Shown: in pieces, positions 54,710 through 62,285 of the stretch
Layout: each line of letters starts with the position of its first letter
Numbering within the stretch: position 1 is the stretch's first letter
DNA from: Hydrogenophaga sp.
GTDB lineage: Bacteria; Pseudomonadota; Gammaproteobacteria; Burkholderiales; Burkholderiaceae_C
Length of the DNA: 64,000 bases
Direction of reading: 5' to 3'
Assembly: GCF_019635465.1 (NCBI RefSeq)
Contig: NZ_JAHBZK010000010.1
Span: forward strand, 1-64,000
The notes under the pieces: model-generated
Database searches by the model: none
Told to the model about the DNA's origin: nothing
Seen by the model: only the letters and a program-made list of their open reading frames with translations
Translations under genes and position numbers: made by a program

Positions 54710-55629
54710 TCCCTGACACCTTCGACTTCGATGGCTACTTCGACCAGCAGGTCGACGAAAGCGCCAAGGTTCGCCCGGCCAGCACCTGGACCCAGGAGGT
54801 GGTCGATCAGTTCTACGGCGAGCCCAGCGCGAAATCATGGGTTCCCACCGGGTTCGACAAGATGCGCGGCAAGTTTGATCTGCGCCCCGGCGAGGTCACG
54901 CTTTGGGCCGGCATCAACGGCCATGGAAAGACCACGCTGCTATCCCAGGTGCAACTGCGCGCCATGCAGAGCGGCCAGAAGGTGGGCCTGGCCAGCTTCG
55001 AGATGAAACCACCGAAGTCGATGGCGAAGATGTCGCGCCAAGCCGCCGGGATCGGTTCTCCGTCCATCCAGTACATCCGCGCCTTCCACCGCTGGACCGA
55101 CAACCGCCTGTGGATCTACGACCACCTGGGCAGGGTGGCGACCAAGCGCGTGCTGGCGGTGGCCACCTACATGCGCAAAGAGTTGGGCATTGATCACATG
55201 GTGATCGACAGCCTGATGAAGTGCGGCATCGGCACCGACGACTACACCGCGCAGAAAGACTTCGTGAACGACCTGTGCAGCGTGGCGCAGGAAACGGGCT
55301 TGGGCATCCACCTGGTGGTGCACATGCGCAAGGGCGAGAACGAGCGCAGCGCGCCGGACAAGTTCGACGTGAAGGGCGCGAGCGAGATCGTCGATCTGGT
55401 CGACAACTTGGTGATCTGCTGGAAGAACGTGCGCAAGCTGGGGCTGGCCGAGGAAAAGCGCGACCCCGACGACCCGGATGCGTTCGTGCGGATCGCCAAG
55501 CAGAGGCACCACACCTGGGAGGGCAGCTTTGCCTTCTGGTTTGACCCGGACACCCAGCAGTTCCGCGAGCACCAGAAGGAGCGCGCGGCATACCTCGACC
55601 TGCCGGTCGGGCAGATGGAGGTTGCATGA
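54700..55629 (+). CDS. DnaB-like replicative helicase (RecA-fold domain only)
   Basis: Protein of 309 residues. Walker A is WAGINGHGKTTLLSQ (about 69-83), Walker B-like DHMVIDSLMKCGIG, and a Q/arginine-rich region HLVVHMRKGENERSAPDKFD with IVDLVDNLVICWKNVRK. It lacks the DnaB N-terminal and any primase domain, so it resembles the helicase half of T7 gp4/DnaB proteins. Likely unwinds phage DNA after loading by the O-like protein. Confidence 0.85.
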   Translation: MHLIPDTFDFDGYFDQQVDESAKVRPASTWTQEVVDQFYGEPSAKSWVPTGFDKMRGKFDLRPGEVTLWAGINGHGKTTLLSQVQLRAMQSGQKVGLASFEMKPPKSMAKMSRQAAGIGSPSIQYIRAFHRWTDNRLWIYDHLGRVATKRVLAVATYMRKELGIDHMVIDSLMKCGIGTDDYTAQKDFVNDLCSVAQETGLGIHLVVHMRKGENERSAPDKFDVKGASEIVDLVDNLVICWKNVRKLGLAEEKRDPDDPDAFVRIAKQRHHTWEGSFAFWFDPDTQQFREHQKERAAYLDLPVGQMEVA

Positions 55630-56018
55630 GTTTCCACGTTCCACACGAATACCGGGTGCGCTCTGGCCGCATGGGCAGCGATGACTCGATCGGCAACTGC
55701 GGCGCGTTCATGGTGCCACCGCGTTCGCGCATCTTGCGCGCGGGCGAGATGCCGCTGGCCGTCGTGGCATCCGATGGCGAGGGATGGGAGCACGTGAGCG
55801 TGAGCCTGCCGAGCCGATGCCCGACGTGGGAGGAAATGTGCCACGTCAAGGCGATGTTTTGGGATGACGAGGACTGCGTGGTGCAGTTCCACCCGCCGCG
55901 CGCCGCGCACGTCAACAACCACCCGTACTGCCTGCACATGTGGCGCCGGGTTGGGCAGGAGTACGAGACGCCGCCGATGTGGATGGTCGGCTACAAGTCG
56001 TTGGGGGTGATTGCATGA
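55626..56018 (+). CDS. Conserved phage protein of unknown function
   Basis: Protein of 130 residues, start MSFHVPHEYRVRSGRMGSDD, with WEHVSVSLPSRCPTWEEMCH and PPRAAHVNNHPYCLHMWR blocks that look like a small conserved domain. ATGA overlaps on both sides. Not identified. Confidence 0.68.
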   Translation: MSFHVPHEYRVRSGRMGSDDSIGNCGAFMVPPRSRILRAGEMPLAVVASDGEGWEHVSVSLPSRCPTWEEMCHVKAMFWDDEDCVVQFHPPRAAHVNNHPYCLHMWRRVGQEYETPPMWMVGYKSLGVIA

Positions 56019-56482
56019 ACGCCGTCACCCTGACCCTGCCGTACCCGCTGAGTGCGAACCGCTACTGGCGCAGCTTCCTGCCAAAGGGCCACCAGCGCGC
56101 GATCGTCACCCTGAGCGACGAAGCCAAGGCCTACAAGACCCGCGTGGCTTGGATGGCCAAGGCCGCTGGCGTGCGCGCCCCGATTGATGGCCGCGTCGAG
56201 TTCCACGTGAAGCTCTACCCGGCGCGCCCGCAGGACTGGCAGAGCCGCCAGCGCAAGCACGGCGCAGCCTGGGACGACACGGTGCGCTGCATCGACCTGG
56301 ACAACGCCAACAAGGTGCTGCTGGACGCGCTCAAGGGCGTGGCCATCGTCGACGACGCATGGGTGCGGCGCATCGTGGCCGAGCGCATGGAGCCCGATGC
56401 CGGCGACGCGCGCGTGGTGGTGACCATCACCGCACTGGCCAACGAGCAGCCGCAGGCCGATCTGCTGGGGGCGCTGGCGTGA
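56015..56482 (+). CDS. rusA: RusA-type Holliday junction resolvase
   Basis: Protein of 155 residues. LTLPYPLSANRYWRSFLP start and CIDLDNANKVLLDALKGVAI with VDDAWV carry the family's catalytic Asp residues. Resolves branched phage DNA. Overlaps neighbours by ATGA and GTGA. Confidence 0.92.
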   Translation: MNAVTLTLPYPLSANRYWRSFLPKGHQRAIVTLSDEAKAYKTRVAWMAKAAGVRAPIDGRVEFHVKLYPARPQDWQSRQRKHGAAWDDTVRCIDLDNANKVLLDALKGVAIVDDAWVRRIVAERMEPDAGDARVVVTITALANEQPQADLLGALA

Positions 56483-57228
56483 AGTTCTTTACCGGTCTGC
56501 ACCAGCCTTCTGACGCGCGGCATTTCGACGCGGCCTTTGTCAGCGTGAATCGGTTGCGCACTCGCAAGGCCCCCATGCTCGCGCGCGAATGGATCATGGA
56601 CTCTGGAGCCTTCACGGAAATCAGCACCCACGGTCGATATCGGCACGGAGTGGCCGAGTACGCGGCCGAGATCCGACGCTGGGCTACCAACGGCAGCGGG
56701 CGCTTGTTAGCAGCAGTCGCACAGGACTGGATGTGCGAGGCCTGGATCGTGGAAAAGACCGGTCTCTCGGTCCGCGATCACCAGCGGTTGACCGTAGAGC
56801 GCTACGACGATTTGCTGCAGCAAGACACTGCCGGCGTGTACATCCTGCCGGTGCTGCAAGGCTTCGCTCCTGGCGACTACGTGGAACACATCCGGATGTA
56901 TGGCGATCGCTTGACGTTCCAGCAGTGGGTCGGCGTGGGTAGCGTGTGCAAGCGAAATGGTGACCCACGATCTGTGGCGGCTGTGCTCCTCGCCATCAAG
57001 GAAGCCCGACCAGATCTTCGGCTGCACGGCTTTGGGCTCAAGACCACGGCTCTCAGTGACCCTTTGGTTCGAGCTCAGCTCGCCACAGCCGACTCGATGG
57101 CGTGGAGCTTCCATGCCCGCAAGAACGGGCGCAACGCCAATGACTGGCGTGAAGCCGTGCGTTGGACCGATGCGATTGGCGCGCGCCCCGTGCAACAGAT
57201 TCTTGATCTCAAGGGAACTCAGGCATGA
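56479..57228 (+). CDS. Queuine tRNA-ribosyltransferase-like (TGT-like) phage protein
   Basis: Protein of 249 residues from a GTG (GTGA overlap with rusA). IMDSGAFTEI corresponds to the TGT motif DSGGFQ, YILPVLQGFAPGDYVEHI to the TGT Val-Gln-Gly substrate loop, and WVGVGSVCKRNG and LHGFGLKTTAL to the C-terminal barrel strands. DpdA-type TGT relatives insert 7-deazaguanine into DNA; no preQ0-synthesis genes are in the window, so the host would have to supply the base. Activity is inferred. Confidence 0.7.
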   Translation: MKFFTGLHQPSDARHFDAAFVSVNRLRTRKAPMLAREWIMDSGAFTEISTHGRYRHGVAEYAAEIRRWATNGSGRLLAAVAQDWMCEAWIVEKTGLSVRDHQRLTVERYDDLLQQDTAGVYILPVLQGFAPGDYVEHIRMYGDRLTFQQWVGVGSVCKRNGDPRSVAAVLLAIKEARPDLRLHGFGLKTTALSDPLVRAQLATADSMAWSFHARKNGRNANDWREAVRWTDAIGARPVQQILDLKGTQA

Positions 57229-57446
57229 AACCGGACTGGTCCCTCGTGAAGTTGCGCGTCTGCTGGGGTGAGGTGCCGGCGCCTGGCGACGAGCTCGTTT
57301 TCGCGAGCGGCCGGCGGTACCAGGTGCTCGGCGTGAAGGGGCGGACCCTGCGCTGCCTGGTCATCCCAAAGAGCGAGCCGCCGAACCAGGACGGCCGCAC
57401 GCTTTGCTGGCGCTGGGCGCCACGCAAGAGAAAGGCGCGAGCATGA
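57225..57446 (+). CDS. Hypothetical phage protein
   Basis: Protein of 73 residues, start MKPDWSLVKLRVCWGEVPAP; a small beta-rich, possibly SH3-like fold (FASGRRYQVLGVKGRTLRC) with basic tail. ATGA overlaps both neighbours. Confidence 0.6.
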   Translation: MKPDWSLVKLRVCWGEVPAPGDELVFASGRRYQVLGVKGRTLRCLVIPKSEPPNQDGRTLCWRWAPRKRKARA

Positions 57447-57619
57447 GCACACCCGAGCACTTCGAGCTGGAGCACAGCGTGCCGCCAGACCCGAGCGTGG
57501 TGGATGGCGAGGTGGCCACCCGCGAATGGCCGCTGCCGCCGGTGAAGCGCTGGAGGCCTGCGCCGTCGGAGTCGATGCTTTCCCAGATCTGGCGAGCGCT
57601 GGCGCGAGGTGCCTCATGA
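57443..57619 (+). CDS. Hypothetical small phage protein
   Basis: Protein of 58 residues, start MSTPEHFELEHSVPPDPSVV, Pro/Glu-rich. Supported mainly by its ATGA overlaps with both neighbours. Confidence 0.5.
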   Translation: MSTPEHFELEHSVPPDPSVVDGEVATREWPLPPVKRWRPAPSESMLSQIWRALARGAS

Positions 57620-58140
57620 ACGGCCAGCAAGTGCACCTCATGAACGCGGTGCAGGGCCGCGCCGTGCTGACCGAGACCGTGCTGCCGTGGATCGGTGCCC
57701 AGCTGCAGGCCGGCCGCGCCTGCGTGCTGGAGGTTCGCCTGGCCGAGGACGCGCTGACCGACAAACAGCGTAAGTACTACCACGGCTGCATCCTGGCCAA
57801 CATCGCCGAGCAGGCCCGCCCGAACGGCCAGGCTTACGCGCTGGACGCCTGGAAGGAGTACTTCCGCGACAAGTTCCTGGGCTACAAGACCAAGACCTCG
57901 ATCGACCCCACCACGGGGAAGAAGAAGCGCCGCCGCATCCGCCAGAGCACCGAAGGCCTGGGCACCAAGGGCTACGCCGACCTGATCGAGCGCGTGGCCG
58001 CCCACGCTGCCACCGAGCTGGGCGTGACCTTCCCGGACGAGTGGACCGACCCCGAGACCGGCGAGGTGTTCAACCTGAAAGACGCCACCCAGCGCCGCAC
58101 CGTCCGAGCGCGCAAGCGCGAGCTGGAGGCCTCGGCGTGA
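57616..58140 (+). CDS. NinB-family recombination protein
   Basis: Protein of 174 residues. RLAEDALTDKQRKYYHGCIL, ALDAWKEYFRDKFLGY, RRIRQSTEGLGTKGYADLIE and ELGVTFPDEWTDP are NinB hallmarks (lambda Orf-like recombination mediator that binds single-stranded DNA and SSB). Confidence 0.88.
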   Translation: MNGQQVHLMNAVQGRAVLTETVLPWIGAQLQAGRACVLEVRLAEDALTDKQRKYYHGCILANIAEQARPNGQAYALDAWKEYFRDKFLGYKTKTSIDPTTGKKKRRRIRQSTEGLGTKGYADLIERVAAHAATELGVTFPDEWTDPETGEVFNLKDATQRRTVRARKRELEASA

Positions 58141-58475
58141 CGGTCATCTCCAAGTTCGCTTACGTGCGCAGCCGAGAGCTGCTCGACGCGATCAAAACGC
58201 TGCCCTGCCAGTGCTGCGGCGCCGCGGGCCCCAGCGATCCCGCGCACAGCAACCAGAGCGTGCACGGCAAGGGCAAGTCCATCAAGGCCAGCGATGTGTT
58301 CGTGGCCGCGCTCTGCCGCACCTGCCACCGACTGATCGACCAGGGCTCACGCCTCTCGCGTGAGGAGCGTGTGGCCATCTGGACCGCTGCCTGGCGCTCC
58401 ACGGTGCGCGAGCTGCTGCGTCGAGGCATTTGGCCGACCCAAATCCCCGTCCCGGATACCCGGGTATTCAACTGA
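58137..58475 (+). CDS. HNH-like zinc-ribbon nuclease (Ref/NinG-type)
   Basis: Protein of 112 residues from a GTG overlapping the NinB stop. LPCQCCGAAGPSDPAHSN and VAALCRTCHRLIDQGSRLS form two Cys pairs with downstream His, as in RecA-dependent Ref nucleases and NinG-like proteins. Position after NinB fits a recombination role. Confidence 0.7.
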   Translation: MTVISKFAYVRSRELLDAIKTLPCQCCGAAGPSDPAHSNQSVHGKGKSIKASDVFVAALCRTCHRLIDQGSRLSREERVAIWTAAWRSTVRELLRRGIWPTQIPVPDTRVFN

Positions 58476-58489
58476 CCGAAAGGACCACC

Positions 58490-58846
58490 ATGAACCAGAC
58501 GTACCCCGGCTCGCCAGCACAAGTTGAAGCGGCCGCCATGGATCGACAGATGCGCAATCTCGGCTCACTCGTCGGTCAGAAACAGAGCCAATCGCCTCGG
58601 GTGATCGAGGCGCTAGATGACCTGCGCAGAGCGCTGAGTCTTCTCGACGATGTAGCCGGTGCCGTGGCCGACCGGACGCAAGTACTGCAGCGACCATCCG
58701 AGCCTTCGCCTGTGAAAGACCCGATGGGTGCCGGCCAGATCCGTGCAGCCAGCAGCAACCTCGTGATGCAGGTGGAGGACTGCTCCAACCGGGTTCACGC
58801 CATCGTCCGCGGCCTGCAAGACGTGCTCCAGCGCTTGGAGGTCTGA
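58490..58846 (+). CDS. Hypothetical helical phage protein
   Basis: Protein of 118 residues (AAGGACC before the ATG), largely helical (LDDLRRALSLLDDVAGAVAD, VHAIVRGLQDVLQRLEV). No family recognised; a structural or regulatory role cannot be told apart. Confidence 0.62.
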   Translation: MNQTYPGSPAQVEAAAMDRQMRNLGSLVGQKQSQSPRVIEALDDLRRALSLLDDVAGAVADRTQVLQRPSEPSPVKDPMGAGQIRAASSNLVMQVEDCSNRVHAIVRGLQDVLQRLEV

Positions 58847-58852
58847 ATCCCC

Positions 58853-59341
58853 ATGGCGCTGGAAGACATCAAAGCCCGCTGCGACGAGGTGGGCGAGTGC
58901 TGGTTCTGGAATGGCGGCTGCGACAGTCACGGTCGCCCACAGAAGCGCCACGGCGGAAAGACGGTGTACGTGCGCCGCCTGGTGCGCGAGCTCGCCGACG
59001 GCCAGCCGGTGCCGCCCGGGCTCGTGGTTGCCGCAAAGTGCGGACACAAGCGCTGCGTGTCTCCCGACTGCAGCGTGGCCACCACCACCCGACGCAAGGC
59101 CCAGATGGCGGCGAAGCGTGGCGCCTACAGCAGCCCGGCCAAGGCCGCCAAGATGGCCCGCATGAAGCGCGCGCAGAGCTGGATCACCGACGAGATGGTC
59201 GAGCAGATCCGCCTCGCGCCGGGCCCGTCCTCGCGCATCGCCGCCGAGACCAAGGTCAGCCTGAGCCATGTCAAAGCCATCCGCCGTGGTTCCGCGCGCC
59301 GCCCAATAGGCACCCCCTTTGCAGGGCTGGGGGCTCGATGA
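58853..59341 (+). CDS. HNH-endonuclease-like protein
   Basis: Protein of 162 residues. CWFWNGGCDSHGRPQKRHGG and KCGHKRCVSPDCSVATTTRR resemble the phage HNH fold with CxxC-type zinc ligands; a basic linker and a C-terminal helix-turn-helix-like part (SSRIAAETKVSLSHVKAIRR) follow. Could be a homing-type endonuclease or a packaging-linked HNH protein. Confidence 0.65.
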   Translation: MALEDIKARCDEVGECWFWNGGCDSHGRPQKRHGGKTVYVRRLVRELADGQPVPPGLVVAAKCGHKRCVSPDCSVATTTRRKAQMAAKRGAYSSPAKAAKMARMKRAQSWITDEMVEQIRLAPGPSSRIAAETKVSLSHVKAIRRGSARRPIGTPFAGLGAR

Positions 59342-59877
59342 AGAAGGGCTTCGAGCGGCTCGGCCGTGACATCCCTGTCGAGCGCGCCCAGCGCGGCTGC
59401 TTCGACAAGAAGGTCTTCGAGAGCCGCAACGCGGTCAGGGACTGGCACGCCGGATCGAAGAAGCGCCACGGGAACTCAGACCAGCAGCCCTACCGCTGCC
59501 ACGTCTGCGGCAAGTGGCACCTGACCAAGCTGCCCAAGACCGCCCAGGCCGCAGCCCGCGCCAAAGACTGGAAGGAGCCCACCACCATGTCCGCCGGCAT
59601 CAACACCAAGCCCCCAGTGGGCAATCTCCGGTTCCACAACCGCCCGCGCGACGCCGACGAGATCCCCATCGGTACCAAGGTGCGGACACCAACCGGCGCG
59701 CTTGCCGTCGTCGAGGGCTACCGTGGCGGCCGGCGTGTGGGTGGCGGCGACAAGGACAACCACGAGCGCCTCGTCTGCCGCTACCTCCACCCCACCAATC
59801 GCCGATGGGGCTTCGTGCTGCTGCGCGCAGAGCTGGTGGAGATCGTGAAGGAAGAGGGTGATGACCATGGGGCGTAA
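59338..59877 (+). CDS. Hypothetical phage protein with zinc-knuckle-like motif
   Basis: Protein of 179 residues. YRCHVCGKWHLT is a C-x2-C-x3-H zinc-type motif (about 53-64); a PVGNLRFHNRPRD, TGALAVVEGYRGGRRVGGGD segment follows. ATGA overlap with the HNH-like gene and 11-base overlap with the terminase gene. Function unknown. Confidence 0.62.
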   Translation: MKKGFERLGRDIPVERAQRGCFDKKVFESRNAVRDWHAGSKKRHGNSDQQPYRCHVCGKWHLTKLPKTAQAAARAKDWKEPTTMSAGINTKPPVGNLRFHNRPRDADEIPIGTKVRTPTGALAVVEGYRGGRRVGGGDKDNHERLVCRYLHPTNRRWGFVLLRAELVEIVKEEGDDHGA

Positions 59878-60499
59878 GGCCGCGACGAAAACCACGTCTG
59901 AAAAAGACCTACAGGACCGGGCCATGCTCGTGTTCCTCTCGGCCATGTCTGACGGCGCGACCATCGGCGAGGCTGCCCACGAGGCCGGCGTGGACCGCAC
60001 CACGGTGTATCGGTGGAAGGAGGCCGACGCCGAATTCGCCGCTGCCTGGGATGACTCGCTGGAGGAGGGCACCGAGCGCCTGGAGCGCGAAGCCATGCGC
60101 CGAGCCGTGGTGGGCGTCGAGGAGCCGGTGATCTACCAGGGCCAGCTCACGCCCGTGTGGGAGATGAACCCAGACGGCACGCCCAAGATGGTCGAGGTGG
60201 AGGAGGTGGGCGACAGCGGCATGCCGGTGAAGGTGCGAAAGCCTGTGCAGGCGCGCAACCCCGACGGCTCCCTCAAGTACCTGACGGTGAATCGCCCGAG
60301 CGACACGCTGATGATCTTCCTGCTCAAGGCGCGCCGGCCGAACACCTACCGCGAGCGCGGCGCGGTGGAGCTGTCCGGGCCAGGCGGTAAGCCGCTGGCG
60401 CCGGTGGCTGCGGCAGCCGGTGGCGTGCTGGTGGTGCCGGGGATGATGGCCGACCCGGCGGCTTGGGCGGACGCGGTGAAGAAGGCGACGCCGGAGTGA
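59867..60499 (+). CDS. Terminase small subunit
   Basis: Protein of 210 residues from the ATG at 59867 (in-frame GTG 59858 and ATG 59861 also possible). The N-terminal helix-turn-helix (GATIGEAAHEAGVDRTTVYR, about 31-50) would recognise the packaging site; LIFLLKARRPNTYRER-type text (MIFLLKARRPNTYRERGAVE) is common in this family. Followed by the large subunit 229 bases on, with an antisense gene between. Confidence 0.82.
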   Translation: MGRKAATKTTSEKDLQDRAMLVFLSAMSDGATIGEAAHEAGVDRTTVYRWKEADAEFAAAWDDSLEEGTERLEREAMRRAVVGVEEPVIYQGQLTPVWEMNPDGTPKMVEVEEVGDSGMPVKVRKPVQARNPDGSLKYLTVNRPSDTLMIFLLKARRPNTYRERGAVELSGPGGKPLAPVAAAAGGVLVVPGMMADPAAWADAVKKATPE

Positions 60500-60507
60500 C
60501 TACGGTC

Positions 60508-60726
60508 TCAGTCGCTGAAATCGAAGGTCACGTATTTGCCGCCAAGGATGGCAATTCGGATCATGTCCTTCTCGCTTTTGCGCCACCCTCGAATGGTGAG
60601 GTGCACTTTGTAGGTCTTGGCTGCCGCTGCGAGCTCGGCGAGATCGTCGACGGGTTTGGTCCCTGGAACGATGGCATTGCTGCCGTGCTCGATCGCGGCC
60701 AAGATGGTGCTGAACGGTTTCCCCAT
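60508..60726 (-). CDS. Small antisense-strand gene between terminase subunits (moron-like)
   Basis: Protein of 72 residues (MGKPFSTILAAIEHGSNAIV, then RGWRKSEKDMIRIAILGGKY). Its ribosome site AAAGGAGG is excellent, spaced 5 bases from the ATG, and lies in a hairpin (GCCTCC-AAA-GGAGGC). It is the only leftward gene in the late block. No family or clear promoter recognised. Confidence 0.7.
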   Translation of the reverse strand: MGKPFSTILAAIEHGSNAIVPGTKPVDDLAELAAAAKTYKVHLTIRGWRKSEKDMIRIAILGGKYVTFDFSD

Positions 60727-60728
60727 GG

Positions 60729-62222
60729 ATGCCTCCTTTGGAGGCGGGTTGTAGCACGCCGGGGGATGGCTTGATCCTTCCGCCCAGTACGAACATCGCC
60801 TGGAAGCCCCACCCCGGCAGCCAGACGCTGTTCCTCGCGTGCCCGGTGTTCGAGTGCCTGTACGAGGGCACACGCGGCCCGGGCAAGACCGACGCTCTGC
60901 TGATGTCCTTCGCCCAGTTCGTGGGCCGCGGCTACGGTCCTGAGTGGCGCGGCATCCTGTTCCGCGAGACATACAAGCAGCTGGCCGACGTGGTGAAGAA
61001 GTCCAAGCGGTGGTTCCGCCGGTTCTTCCCCAACGCCCGCTTCCTGGAGAGCCACGCTGACTTCAAGTGGATCTTCCCCGGCGGTGAGGAGCTGCTGCTG
61101 CGCGTGGGCGTGACCGAGGATGACTACTGGGACTACCACGGCCACGAATACCCCTGGATCGGCTTCGAGGAGCTGACGAACTGGCGCACGCTCGACTTCT
61201 TCGAGATGATGCAGTCGTGCTGCCGCTCAAGCGTGTCTGGCATGCCACGCATGGTGCGCGCTACCTGCAACCCGTACGGCCGTGGCCACGCCGCGGTGAA
61301 GGAGCGCTACAAGCTCGGCCGCTACGGCGTACCGCCCGGCACCATCATCAAAGACGACACCGGGCGCGAGCGCACCTACGTGCACGGCGACATCCGGGAG
61401 AACACCACACTGCTGGCCAGCGATCCCGAGTACATGAAGACGCTGGAGGGGACGAAGGACCCGAACCGGCGCAAGGCCTGGCTGTTCGGCGACTGGGACA
61501 TCCACATCGGCGCATTCCTGGAGGGAGCCTGGGATCCGGAGCGCCACGTGGTGAAGCCGTTTCCCATCCCGGCGCATTGGAAGCTCTGGCAGGCCATGGA
61601 TTGGGGTTACGCCAGGCCGTACGCCGTGGGCTGGTTTGCCAAAGACCCCGAGGGGAAGACCTACCTGTGGCGCGAGCTGTACGGCATCGCCACGGACGAC
61701 CGCGGAAAGGCACTGCCCAACGTGGGCACGAAGGAGACGCCCGACAAGGTGGCCGCTCGAATCCTGGCCAGGGAGGCCCACGACGAGCGCCTGGGCTACG
61801 AGATCGGCCTGCGCCTGACTGGCCCCGACCTGTTCGCCAAGGGGGGCGCGCAGTACGGCGCGCAGAACACGCACAGCCAGACCTTCCGCCGCGCTGGCCT
61901 GAACTTCCGCCCCTGGTGGGCCGGGCCCGGGAGCCGCAAGGCCGGCGCGCTGCTGGTGAAGCAGGCGCTGGAACTGGACGAACTGGCCATCTTCTCGACC
62001 TGCGAGCACACCATCCGCACCGTGCCGAGCCTTGAGCCGGACCCGGACGACCCGGATGACGTCGACACCGAGGCCGAAGACCACTGCTTCGACATGCTCA
62101 AGGCGGGTCTTATGCGACGGACCAGCAGGCCGGATGACGCCCCTGGCGCGAATGGGCCGGACCCGGGCGAAGCCTCCGCCGCGCGTGTGCTGGAAGACGG
62201 GCGCCACTTGGTGCCACGCTGA
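60729..62222 (+). CDS. Terminase large subunit
   Basis: Protein of 497 residues. ATPase motifs are FECLYEGTRGPGKTDALLMS (Walker A, about 42-61) and HEYPWIGFEELTNW (Walker B Asp/Glu region); the nuclease acidic residues appear in AMDWGYARPYAVGWF and EAEDHCFDMLKAGLMR. Packages phage DNA into the procapsid. Start at 60729 abuts the antisense gene; a TTG at 60771 is an alternative. Confidence 0.92.
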   Translation: MPPLEAGCSTPGDGLILPPSTNIAWKPHPGSQTLFLACPVFECLYEGTRGPGKTDALLMSFAQFVGRGYGPEWRGILFRETYKQLADVVKKSKRWFRRFFPNARFLESHADFKWIFPGGEELLLRVGVTEDDYWDYHGHEYPWIGFEELTNWRTLDFFEMMQSCCRSSVSGMPRMVRATCNPYGRGHAAVKERYKLGRYGVPPGTIIKDDTGRERTYVHGDIRENTTLLASDPEYMKTLEGTKDPNRRKAWLFGDWDIHIGAFLEGAWDPERHVVKPFPIPAHWKLWQAMDWGYARPYAVGWFAKDPEGKTYLWRELYGIATDDRGKALPNVGTKETPDKVAARILAREAHDERLGYEIGLRLTGPDLFAKGGAQYGAQNTHSQTFRRAGLNFRPWWAGPGSRKAGALLVKQALELDELAIFSTCEHTIRTVPSLEPDPDDPDDVDTEAEDHCFDMLKAGLMRRTSRPDDAPGANGPDPGEASAARVLEDGRHLVPR

Positions 62223-62285
62223 TCACTTTCCGGCTACGTCCGGTGCTGGTCGGCCCACAGTGCGGCCGTTTCGAGGATGCCCACC

